NCBI GenBank assembly: GCA_964007475.1
Contig: OZ023273.1
Location: 29,189,557 to 29,253,556, forward strand
DNA from: Hybos culiciformis
Lineage: Eukaryota; Arthropoda; Insecta; Diptera; Hybotidae
Direction of reading: 5' to 3'
Length of the DNA: 64,000 nt
Below the pieces are notes generated by a model, which did not search any database, was not told where the DNA came from, and saw nothing but the letters and a program-made list of their open reading frames with translations. Made by a program: the position numbers and the translations under genes. This document shows positions 41,029-52,485 of this stretch, piece after piece. Every line of letters begins with the position of its first letter. The stretch's first letter is position 1.

Positions 41029-41567
41029 ATTAGAACAGAAATGGACTTAAGAATACGATTTTTAAAATATTGTTCCTATACTAACGATTATTAAAAAAAT
41101 GGATTTTTGATCTTATGATAATATCTAGGATGTCATTTAGCCAAATACGTTTTTAAAATTTAATGAAAAAGAATATTACAACTATGAAATTAATGTTATT
41201 TTAAATACGCGAATAAATTGTTCAGATATTTGAATACATTTTTTTTTTAATTTTTAAGTTATAATCTTAAGAACTTACCTAATAATTCCGTCGAGTATTT
41301 TATTAGAATCTGTGGCATTACCTGAATGCATACTTTCCCTAGATTTTTTAACAAACGAACACAGGCTTTTTTGAAGGCAACTGGCTAAAGCTGTATAATC
41401 TTGAATAACGAAATTAATATTAAATTAAAAATATAATAATAATTGCATATATTATTTAAGTCAAGTACTTTTATTTAGTAACAAAAAATCTTGGAAATAA
41501 ATTAATAATATTTTTCCATTTATCAAAAAAGAATATTTACCTAAATTTTTATTTTTTATTTTATTTC
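41029..41567. repeat. Copy B of an exon-bearing duplication (partner at 42451-42983)
   Basis: About 535 bp are aligned almost base for base with 42451-42983. The match runs from aattagaac(a/g)gaaatgg to a poly-T/A border before the sequences part. It contains the orphan exon at 41279-41399. Small indels and substitutions show it is not an assembly echo of identical sequence. Confidence 0.9.
41279..41399 (-). pseudogene. Orphan duplicate of DM4/12-like gene 4 exon 4
   Basis: 121 bp on the minus strand with an intact TTCAAG acceptor and AG|GTAAGT donor, open in frame, encoding DYTALASCLQKSLC and ending LDGII. It differs from exon 4 of gene 4 at about six bases and three residues (T to S, K to E, G to D). 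It lies downstream of gene 4's stop codon, and no matching terminal exon with a C-x6-C motif could be found between it and 40000. It may be a silent fragment, a remnant of another gene copy, or an alternative terminal exon. Confidence 0.7.
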
Positions 41568-42111
41568 GACATGAAAATATTTTCATTTTAAAAACTGTCA
41601 CATGACATCAATGAAAAACTTTTAATTAAAATTTAATCTTTACAATTATCATTAAAAAAAAAATAGGATAAAATTTATTCATATTTTTGGTGAATATTGA
41701 TTTTCTTTATTTATATTTGTTTTCAATCAATCAATAATAATAACCTCAGATTAGAAAGCTTAAAAAATAATAATAGTTTTTCAATTTTAAAACATAACAC
41801 AATAATCAACAAAAATAATTTCACATACTAACTACATCATATAATAATAATATAATATAATTTATGAATAGAATTCCAATGTTTTCAACAATAAATAATG
41901 TAAAAAATTATGGTATATTTATAAGAAAATAATATAATATACATATGTATGTATATTCAAATAACAATAAACTAATCTACTGAAAATAACAATAACAATA
42001 ATAATTATAATAATGTTAAATTATAATTTTATATAAATTGTAATAAATATATGTTTTATATAAAATAAAGAAATTTATGCAAATTTTTTAATTTAAAAAT
42101 AAATATTATTG

Positions 42112-44149
42112 TTATAAATAAAAACTAATGACATCCATTATTTCAGCTTCATTCCATAGACATTCAAAATACTTATTGTTACAATTATTTAAATTTTTAC
42201 CATATTCAATAGCTTCTTTAATAGCAGTACCTTCCAGATTGTTTAAAAACCAAAAATTACTGTATTGAAAGAGAAATAAATTATTTTTTTGAATATTTTA
42301 TTATTAAAAGAAAAATTCTGATCATAAAATTTTGTTCCCAAATGGAAGATTTAACAATAATTAATTATACAATTTTATATTTTAAGTTCGAGTTCATTTA
42401 GATTTCAATTTTTATTCCGATACATAATTTCTATTCATTTTAATTATGCCAATTAGAACGGAAATGGACTTAAGAATACGATTTTTAAAATATTGTTCCT
42501 ATACTAACGATTATTAAAAAATGGATTTTTGATCTTATGATAATATCTAGGATGTCATTTGGCCAAATTCGTTTTCAAGATTTTTAAGAAAAAGAATATT
42601 ATAATTATGAAATTTAATGTTATTTTAAATACGCGAATAAATTGAATAAATTTTTTTTTTAATTTTTAAGTTATAATCTTAAGAACTTACCTAATAATTC
42701 CGTCGAGTATTTTATTAGAACCTGTGGCATTACCTGAATGCATACTTTTCCTTGATTTTTTTACAAACGTGCACAGGCTTTTTTGAAGGCAACTGGCTAA
42801 AGCTGTATAATCTTGAATAACGAAATTAATATTAAATTAAAAATATAATAATAATTGCATATATTATTTAAGTCAAGTACTTTTATTAAGTGTAACAAAA
42901 AATCTTGAAAAATAAATTAATAATATTTTTCTATTTCTGAAAAAAGAAAGAATTTCCCTAAATTTCTATTTTTTATTTTATTTGATTATTTATTTTGTAG
43001 CCGTATACTAGAGACTCAGAGAATAATCAATAAATAAAAGTTTGTTTTGAAAAAAATATTATATTTTTGTATTTCTTCATTCTATACTCAACAAATAACT
43101 CAAAACTTTTTCATAACATACCTCCTTTCTGATTGCTCAGAAATTTTAGTCCTTTCCAAAATAAATTTGATTTGTCTAGATAACGCGAAGATTTTCCAAT
43201 TACTTCACCAGAGTTCAAATTGACCAATAAATCACTAATTCCAGATAAAATAACATTCGGTAAATCTGATTGAGAGAATCTCTAAAAACAAATAATTTTT
43301 TTATATCATATTTTTAAACTAGAATGTAATTCTTTTGCAATCTCAACATACTTTCATAAGAGTAGTCGCAGTATCTTTGCTTTTCTTTACTGGTATTTTC
43401 AAAAATGGAACTTTAAATTCCAATGTCACCTGTAAAAATGAACAAAAAATTTGAATCAAAACATCTTTAATATTGATATTTAATATTTAAAAAAACCACA
43501 AACACTTAATTCAAGTGAGACAAATTTAAAATTAACACAAATTCCAGTCCGAGATGAGATTCGAATCCACGATTGAACATGCCGTAGAATAAGGCAATAC
43601 TACTACACCATGATAGCGATATAAAGTAAAACTTGTTTATTACAGCTCCATTTTGGAAATAAAAGGAAAATCATTAAGGCCTTGTCTGACCATTATAAAA
43701 ATTAACTCATCGTGATTTTGAATTTCTGTTAAAAGTAAATTGTTGGTAAAAAAAAATTCCCATAGAAACAGCATACAAAAAAAACTGAACAAGTCAAAAT
43801 GATTATCGTCCTTAAAATGTTAATTACTAGATTAATTTTTTTTAACAAAGTTAATAAAAACGTAAACAAAACACAATATAAAAGCAGTATAAACACAAAC
43901 ATACATTAAAATATATTTTTTTTAAATAAATAAATAAATTAAATTTACTAGAACATCATCAGCAACTTTTTTAATCCTCACAAATCTTGGATTTCTTTTT
44001 AATAAAGTCATATTGAAATTATTTTCACTTTCAAACTCATCAAAATTAAATGCTGTTGATAAATTACTAAATGAAAATTCACTTGTTTTAATATAATGAA
44101 AATTTTCAATAAAAATAAAAATTGTTACGAAATTAATTTTAAATAACAT
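42112..44149 (-). CDS. DM4/12-like secreted protein, gene 4 (five exons)
   Basis: Exons are 44149-43949, 43429-43352, 43281-43122, 42811-42691 and 42259-42112, joined in phases 0, 0, 1 and 2, giving 235 residues. The phases are identical to gene 3. The start at 44149 (MLFKINFVTIFIFI) places a hydrophobic signal segment first; the in-frame ATG at 44227 would bury it. Exon 1 ends ADDVL, as in gene 3 (NDDVL). Exon 2 has VTLEFKVPFLKIPVKK. Exon 3 is not strongly hydrophobic, so no second membrane segment is predicted. Exons 4 and 5 hold C154-x5-C160 (CLQKSLC), ILDGII, SNFWFLN, and C213-x6-C220 (CNNKYFEC) followed by LW. The family pattern is DM4/12-like and the function unknown. The segment around exon 4 is duplicated at 41029-41567. 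Confidence 0.8.
42451..42983. repeat. Copy A of the exon-bearing duplication (within gene 4)
   Basis: Partner of 41029-41567 in the same orientation, about 1.42 kb apart. It spans exon 4 of gene 4 and parts of both flanking introns. The terminal exon (42112-42259) lies between the two copies. Confidence 0.9.
43549..43619 (-). pseudogene. Degenerate tRNA-like sequence inside intron 1 of gene 4
   Basis: Read on the minus strand it shows tggtgtagtagtattgcc, resembling an A box and D arm, a tgcc...ggca anticodon-stem-like pair, and ggattcgaatc, resembling the B box and T loop. The acceptor stem does not pair and the T stem is poor, so it is not a working tRNA. It could be a tRNA pseudogene or the head of a tRNA-derived SINE. 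Confidence 0.4.
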
Positions 44150-44718
44150 CTTTTCTGCTTTAAGGTTTGAATGAAAATGTTTTTTGAAATATTTTTGTGC
44201 AAGAATTTTTATGCAAGAATAAACCACTTTATAAGTATAGCGTTAAAAAGTTATTGTGAGCCATTGGAGTAGTTTTATGAAATTTTTTATAATAACAACA
44301 ATAATCGCAAAAATATATAATGTGAAGGCGCGAATCGGCATTTTATTGTAGTGAAATCTTTATAAAATATGGAAATTTTATTTGGCAACTTTTCAAATAA
44401 TTTAACATCATTTTTAGTTTGAAAATTTTGAATTTCTACAGTGGAAATGTAAGGCAGTTAGTAGAAAATGAACAGGTAATATGTATTACCCACGTAAAAA
44501 TCTACTTTAAAATTATGTTCCATTTTTTTTTTTAATAAAATAATTTTCTTTAAAATCTCCATTTTAAAAGTTTACTGTCAGAAAATTCGCAAACTCATTT
44601 AAACCCCGAAATGAATAAAACAAAAGAAAGCACAAAGTATAAATGTAATTTTAAATTCAATCAAGGAAAAAATATAATTTAATGGTTGAAATTTCATAAA
44701 GTGAAATGATTCTTGAAA

Positions 44719-44749
<31 letters not shown>

Positions 44750-47700
44750 TACTTTTGACAGATAAATGAAAAAAAAAGTAAAACAATTTATTATTCAATA
44801 TAGAGAAATAATAATTTTCTTTTTGATTTTTCTTTTTTTATTCATATGTTCATATATGTTTTCATATGTTCAGATTTTTTTTTCTTTTCATAAATAAATT
44901 GACGAAATGGAATTTCTTTTTTTATATATAAAAAATAATACTATTTATAAAAATATTTATCAATTAAAAAATCTTTCCAATTTTATATATTATTATTAAA
45001 ATTCATAAATATTTAATTTCTGTGCATTTAAAGTATGTTTTCTCATTTATTCGTACCATTTATTTCTAAATTTTAAATTTTAACCACTCATTCTAAATGG
45101 ATTTCACTCCACATTGCCGTTGCAAACAAATGCAGTTTGCCTGTAAAATTTGATTGAAATTTAGATCAGTAATCAGTAACAAGTATTCGTATAGTATCTA
45201 AGTAGTCATATTTATTCGTTTAAAAAGCTTACGTGATCTTTAATTGCAACTAAGTTTTATATTTTGGGACCTTTATTGATCGAGATTACGTAATTATTTA
45301 GATATATAAAATAGTATAATGGTTCTATATTATAAGCATTTTGTTATGTTTGCATTATTATGATTTTATAAATAAAAACAACTGTAGTCACTGTAAAAGT
45401 AATAGAGGCAATAATAGATATATATATAATGTAAACTGAACACTATAATATACTTTACTGAAATATTTATAATTTTTTTAATTATGAACAATGGTATTTT
45501 TATTTTTGTGCATAATTTTTAGAGTGCTTGCGTTAAACCACCTCTGATTCACTTACTATATTATTGACTTGGCTATTTTATTTCTATTAAAAACAAAATT
45601 ATGACATCACCACAGTATAATTAGATTTCATTTTTTGAACTAATATAATATTTTAGCATAAAATTAACTAAATTGCAATATCAGAGGTTTTACAAAATTT
45701 ATATGGAACCATAATTAAAATAAACGCAAAAAAAATTTTTTTTTAAAGCTAAACTAAAACTATATAATTTTAGAACGAAAAGCACTTTTAATTTCATGAA
45801 AAGTTATAAAAACGGAAATTAATATTCATAAAATGTTCTACATTTTATCATAATTATAGATATTTTTATCATAGGAAAATGAAAAAAGATTACATTTCCA
45901 TAATTATTATATCCAGAGATATGTATATAATATGATAGATTTTTCTATTTTTTTTTTTTTTTATGTTAATAAATAGAATTTTTCTAGTTTTGTGTTAATA
46001 AATACGAATCCTTTATGATTTTTTTTTTCTCCCTTTTCTTAGAACATAACATTATACATCATATAATCAAACATAGTGTAACAAGAAAAAATAGTTCCAT
46101 AAATTTACGCATATTTGAAAATGATTTTGTTGATTATATTATAAATATGACAGGATATTTTTGCACACCAAATCTATCTGAGTAGATTCGAATTTTTGTA
46201 CACTTAAATAATTTTTATTTTAGCAGATTTACACACATTCTAAAATTCTGACATCTTACAATGTTTGAAATGTTTTATCGAGATATACACAGATCTCAAT
46301 TTTTTATTTATAAATTAATTTATCTCCTGCTTAATTTCTATAAATTATGATAAAAATTTTTTATTTTCTGTTGGACAGTGTATACCGAATTTTCTTTTGT
46401 AATAAAAAAAAATTATATTTCGTCTATAATATAGCACAAAAAAAAAAAAGAATTGAATTAAGAACTAAAAATATATTTTTACATAGAATTTATTTAATAT
46501 AAAATGAAGTCTCATGAATTTAATCTGAGAAACTTTCAAATCATAAACACTTCTGTACTATACATTTCAACAAAATCTTTTCTTTAGAAAATTTACATTT
46601 TAATAATAACTATTATTTGCTTGTATATTCAAAATTCTTTTTAATTTGATTTTATGATATTATGTTCATCAAATATACAACAACATACTTGTGCTATTGT
46701 TTTTGTTGTTGCTTTTAAAACGATAAAAAAATTAATCAAAAGTTTTAACAAAAAAACAAAAATTAAAAATATCTAAAAAAGATTTTGTTAAATTTTAGTC
46801 AACAGTTAAATATTCGATAGCTCAAGATTCAACAGCTTAGCTTTAAACGAATACAAGACCTTTTTTTTTTTATTTCATGGGTAATGGATATAACATTTGT
46901 ATCCAAGAGTATTGTTTTTAAGGTTTTTAATGTTATTTTTCACAAGGTGTCAGCATTGGAAAAAAAATAAAAGTCTTCACTAGTTAACACAATATTGAAA
47001 ACCATATATGGTGCACAAAAATGCACAATAACGTACATTCAATTTTTAAAATAATATTAGTCAACTTTTATAGCCGTGATTGAATTAAATTTTTCCTCGA
47101 AATGAATTTTTTTATTTTTTTTTTTTCAATTTTAAAATTTATGCGCCCTCAAAAAAAAAATAAAAAAAATAAAAAACATAATATTTTATATTTATTTTTC
47201 TACAACAAAACCTTTCTGAGCTTACAATTTAAAAAAAAAAAAAGAAGTATTTTTACCATTTTTACAGAAAACAAACCACATGTGCAAAAAATAACATTTA
47301 CACATGAATGCGTTCCTCATTTTTATTACAAAGCAATGTTTTTTTTTTATTTATGTTTTTTAACCTTTAGAGTTTTCTATTAGTGAATCTAAACGTGACG
47401 TAATATACCGTAAAATAAACTTAAATTGTTGGCTTCACATTAATCAACTTCGTGCATTGTATACAAGTGAATAAAAAAAATTATTAAATATTTTAAATTA
47501 AAATTGTTATCCTGTATCAAATACAACATAGAAAAAATCGACTTATTGCAAAAATTATATCAAAATTATACAATTGCAATAATATTCTAAATTTTGTAAA
47601 AAAAATGTAAGACAATAATTTGGCATGTAGAAAGAATATTTGAACCAAATATCATCGATATGCAATTAAGTTTTATGTATTCAAAAAATACCCTATCTAA

Positions 47701-49431
47701 TAACTTGAAATTTTTAATAGTTTCAAATAATTAAAAATTAATTAAAAATATCTAATTTGAAAATTTTATGGACCAATATTCCGAAGTTTGGCTTCACCAA
47801 ACCAAATCTCTTGATTGAGTATGGTTTTTGTAGCTCTTTGATTTATCAGATCATTATATTATCAAAACATGGTGTTTGGAACAATATAACAACATATAGT
47901 TTGTTAGAAAAATTTTCAAATGAGAAAAGATTTCCCTTATAAATAAATTCAGTTTAGATACACATTGGTTAATGCTTGTAAACAAAAAGGGCAAACATTA
48001 TAAATGTTATATTAAATCTTTATTTTTTTTTTCTTTGTTGTTGTTTATTTATTTACGCTTTGTTAACGATTTTGTGGTTTTCAATTTGTCACCTACAATA
48101 AAGTAAGGTTGTCAAACTCCCTTCGAAAGCAGATAAAAGTTTTCCCTTCAATAATGATAGAAATTAAGTGGAAAAATACTTTATAATAAAATATATAGTT
48201 GGCATCAAAAAAAAAAATTATAGAGGTTGTGATGTTAAAATAAGCTATTAATTTAAGTTGAAGATTTCTCTTATAATTTTTCAGAAGGTAAAAAATATGC
48301 ACTATAAACTCTATTATATCGGCAAAACTATTATAGTATAATTTATTTGTATAATGTTTTGATATAAATGTTTGTTTCATTATTATCAGATAAGTAAAAA
48401 ATCATATCCGTAAATCAACAACAACCAGATATTAAGAAAAGAGGTTTGTAATTTCCCTGAAATATAAGTGTCTTATTTAATTTCAATTTTCAAACAATAA
48501 TGAAAAATTTATGTTATTTGGTATATGTTCGTCTTCCGTAGTTTTTTTTCAACACTAAAGTTCACTGCAAAAAATAAATTTATAGTTTATGAAATAAATC
48601 CATTATGATTAACGAAATATTTATTAACAAAACTTTATAAAATTTATAAATTCTATATCTACTTACAAAATATAGTTTTCTTTACATTCAGATTTTCAGA
48701 TACATAACATCATTATTGCAAACTCTATTTTTAAATCAAAATTGAAAATTTCATATTGTTTATCTTTTAAGTGTATGTCATGTTTTTAAGTATTGATGAT
48801 TGTTAAATATTTATTATGTTTTTGTAATGTAATGCCTGAACAGAGAAACTTTATTTACTTCAATGATTTTTATTTTTCTTAGGTATTTTTTTCCTTGTTC
48901 CAGAAATAGATTGAAACCTTGAATGATTTAAAAAGCTAAAGGAAAAAACCCCCCTATGAATAATGATGTTTACTATAAAAGAAATTCACTTATATTTATG
49001 GCAAGTATTAATAAAAAATAAACTAGAAATCTACTGACTTTAATTAGAACTCATTTTCATACAGATTTTTAATTTCCCATTGATTTGAAACAATACGATG
49101 GAAAATTAGATTTTTTCTTAATTTTTTATCAAGTTTTTTATCGTAATATCTTATTTTAAAAACGTACAAAAAAGTTATAAAAAGTAGTTAAACTGATCGA
49201 AGAATATTATGAGTCAATGTCAACTTAATAAATTTCGCTAAACTTCAAAAATGTATTTAAACATATTTAATTACTGACCAAATATATATATATATATATA
49301 TAATATATATATATATAGACAATGTACATACATGTTTCAAATTAATTTAAACTATAATTTTATTTACATAATTAATTTTTTATTAGTCGTCAGTCTTTTT
49401 CTTTTCTTTTCTAACATTGTGTGTATTCTAT
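44150..49431. other. Gene-free spacer
   Basis: AT-rich DNA with (AT)n tracts (44729-44750 and 49282-49316) and long A/T runs. The open frames at 47102-47383, 47757-47942 and 48093-48380 show no recognisable domain or splice context. Confidence 0.4.
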
Positions 49432-49663
49432 ATATTACCATAGATTAAGAATACACCATGATGGGAAGTTTCATACAACATTTTTTCAGTCTTTTTTGGT
49501 ATTTTATTGTGAAGGTGTTAGTAAAACTAAATAAAATTCTTTTCATACATTGATAATTATCACGTATTTTATTTTGTTTTACTAACACATTGACTTAAAA
49601 ATACCAAAAATAATGTTGTATGAAGCTTCCCATCTTGGTGTATTCTTAATCTATGATATTACA
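49432..49663. mobile_element. Hairpin MITE
   Basis: The left arm reads ccatagattaagaatacacc, then atgggaag and tcatacaacatt, then gtgttagtaaaac. The right arm is the reverse complement (gttttactaacac, aatgttgtatga, cttcccat, ggtgtattcttaatctatg). The arms are about 100 bp with scattered mismatches and a small AT-rich loop near 49545-49560. No coding capacity was seen and the superfamily is unknown. Confidence 0.7.
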
Positions 49664-49757
49664 TAAAAAAAGGCTATGTAATTGTTATTTTAATCTTCAA
49701 ATGACTTTTTCAAGACAAGAAACTAGGGAATCTCAGCATTCTCGACCCGTTACTATC

Positions 49758-49776
49758 TTAACCTAACCTAACCTAG
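49758..49776. repeat. Interstitial telomere-like CCTAA units
   Basis: The sequence ttaacctaacctaacctag holds three CCTAA units, the complement of the insect telomere repeat TTAGG. It is too short to be a telomere remnant with confidence, and such motifs are often dispersed in insect genomes. Confidence 0.5.
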
Positions 49777-49794
49777 AACAACTACGTATAGTGT

Positions 49795-50047
49795 CAGTGG
49801 CCACATGAGATAATCGCCTAAGTCGATTTTGCTACTTTTGAGAAGAGCAGTTTAAAGTTTTAAATCCTTTACTGAAATCGAATAATTAAGATAAATAGAA
49901 CCTAATTTGAGAAGATTATAGAATTTTAAAACCATTTTAAGTTTGTAAAAGCCAAATATGAGGCGTAGAATCATATGACCAACACTTGAAAATAATAAAA
50001 TCATAACCGCCTAACTCGACTTAAGCGGTTATGTCATGTGGCCACAG
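49795..50047. mobile_element. MITE with cagtggccacatga-type inverted ends
   Basis: The left end cagtggccacatgagataa and the reverse complement of the right end (ctgtggccacatgacataa) agree over about 35 bp with a few mismatches, continuing through cgc(c/t)taagtcga. The element is about 253 bp with no reading frame. Ends beginning CAG/CTG are compatible with hAT elements, but an 8-bp target duplication is not visible. Confidence 0.55.
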
Positions 50048-52379
50048 ATATATATACCTATATAATTTGATACTATAAACATATGAATATAAATGTACAA
50101 TTATATGTATGTTGGTTAAGTTAGGAAGTAGGATTATAATATACAATAAGATTAATGTCGACTCAATTCTATACTTTTAATAACAGATATATGTTTTCAT
50201 GCATAGTGCATCACATCAAAACATCATGATATTCAAGTTCTATATACATTTATTAAAACCCTCGTTCGAGCACAGTGAAAGACATTTTCATACATTTTTT
50301 AGTCAAGCGCAAAAACTATCTCATTATCTTACCTGAATATATTTAGAATTTTATTAAGTAAAATAAACAAACAAAAAAGAACAAAAAAACAACCATACCA
50401 AATCAAAATTACAATCTATAATACCCGTATCCAAAAAAAAACAATATTAAAATTAGAATTTTTTCTATGAAATAAAGCTCAAATTTATATGCTCTTACAT
50501 GCTTTTTAATATTTGTGTTTACAAAAAGTCTTATATGACGATTTTTAGTGCAATTTAGATGTAACCACCATCAGTCAATTATCGCCTTATTAATTTATAA
50601 AAAAAAATGGGACAGATATTAAAATAAATTCCAAACGATTTGCTAAATGGTCGATATTCAAAAAAAAGTTTAAACAAAAACTATTCTACCTACATATTTA
50701 TCTACTTCTGATCTACTTTTTTGGTAAAATTGAATGATTTATCGTATAGAAGTAGTCAAGAAAGTTCCATATGTCAACTCATGGAAAAGTTGGATGGACA
50801 ACTTGTAAATTTTATTAAAATTTTAGTGGTTTTTCATTCCTTAACTAACTATCAATTAAGCTTTAATAAAAAGCTTCATTTTCTAACAAATATTTTTCTT
50901 AATAACATTTTAATGGAATTAACACTATTTTGATACTAAAAAAAAAATCAAATGTAGCATAGTGTTATGTTATTTTTTTTTTATATCTGGAATATGTAAT
51001 ATTATTGAATTCTGAAAAAAAAAAAAACCAAAATTAATTAAAATCCGATGAGAAATAAAAATGCAACAGTCTAAATCCGGACATGAATTGTAGCGGTTGC
51101 GGTAGAAATATACAAAAAAAGGAAACAAAATTTTCATAAAATACTTTCAAAAATATACCCTGGATTATATTTTTTTTGAAATTTGGTATAAAATTTGAAA
51201 TTTATGTTTTCTGAATTTTTACACACACAAAAAAAAACTTAGAGAAACACAGAAAAAATCAACCAAAATAAATATTGTGCATAAATATGTTAGGAAATAA
51301 TATATAGAAAAATAACATAGAATTTATTTTGTTTTTTTTTTTTTTTTTTTCATTCATATGGATTTTGTTATAACCTGTGAACATAATTCTACAAAAATTT
51401 TATTATTTTCAACAAAATAATAATAGTACAAAAAAAAAAACAAAAAAAATTGTAAATTATTATTTATTTTCATATATATTTTATGGAAAAAAAAGGAAGT
51501 TCAAAAATTCATGTTTTCAAATTTTTCAAAATTATTAGGTGAAAGATATTTATTTATTAGGTATGTATATGAAACAAAAACAAAAGCAAATTTATTTTAC
51601 GCTTGTGTGACTAATTTTTGCATTATTTTTTTATTATTGTCATTTTCATACTCACATTAATATTATGTTTGTTTAATTAGAATCAAATTAAAAGGATTTT
51701 GTCATAGAACAAAAACGGTCAAATTATTTAATTGCGTGCTAGCATAAACTTAAAAAAAAAATTTTTTTAATTAGAATATAATAAAGTGCATTATTTTTGT
51801 GTCATCAACCACCAATAATAGACACTAAAAATTATGAACAAAAATATAAAGTTTTGTGATGCGTATTTCAATCAATTTTTTTATATAATTTGTTTTTTTT
51901 TTCGGTGGGCTGTCAATATAAAATGATTTTTTGCACAATAGCTAGAAATAATTTCGACATATACCGAATTATTAAAAATTTTAAGCGAATAGAGTTAAAT
52001 TTGTTATGTCAAAAACTTATTTATAAACCTAAGAAAAATATAGTGCGAGAAAAAATAAAAATATAAAAAATAAGTAATTTTTATTTTCTCACTGACTGTA
52101 TAAGAAACAATATTTATTGTAAGAGTTAAAAAATAATATATTAAAGATTAAGCTATTCTATTTTATGGGTCTATAATAATTTTTTTTTATCCTTTTAAGC
52201 AAATTAATACGTACATTAACTTTTTTGTTGATGTGGAATTATTTTTGGACAAAATTTTACGCTAATTAGTTAAAAATGTTAAATCTGTATGTTATTCAAG
52301 GGTACGAGTACTTTGTTAACATATACTTCGATATTGCAAGAATAAACTTATAATACCTATATTTTATTTTGATTTTCAG
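50048..52379. other. Gene-free spacer upstream of the allatostatin-A receptor
   Basis: AT-rich, with poly-A/T tracts. It presumably includes a 5' intron of the receptor, since an acceptor lies at 52378-52379. The frame at 50721-50933 has no support. Confidence 0.4.
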
Positions 52380-52485
52380 AATCAATCAACTATGAATCCC
52401 TCCAACTATCATCCAAGTAGATAGTTATTATTATATTACACAAAAAAATTATTAAAAAAAAAAAGGAAAACAAAAAAATCTTTAT
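52380..52485 (+). other. 5' UTR exon segment of the allatostatin-A receptor
   Basis: The tract gattttcag ends at 52379 and is a good splice acceptor. The start codon lies 106 bp downstream, so the leader is probably spliced. It contains a short upstream ORF. Confidence 0.5.
52392..52424 (+). promoter_or_regulatory. Upstream ORF in the receptor leader
   Basis: An ATG at 52392 opens ten codons (MNPSNYHPSR) and stops at TAG (52422-52424), 61 bp before the receptor start. If the leader is transcribed as predicted, this uORF could dampen receptor translation. Whether it is used is unknown. Confidence 0.4.

Noticed and set aside
47757..47942. 61-codon open frame with a fairly normal composition
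   Set aside because: No domain, signal peptide or splice partner was found, so it cannot be separated from chance.
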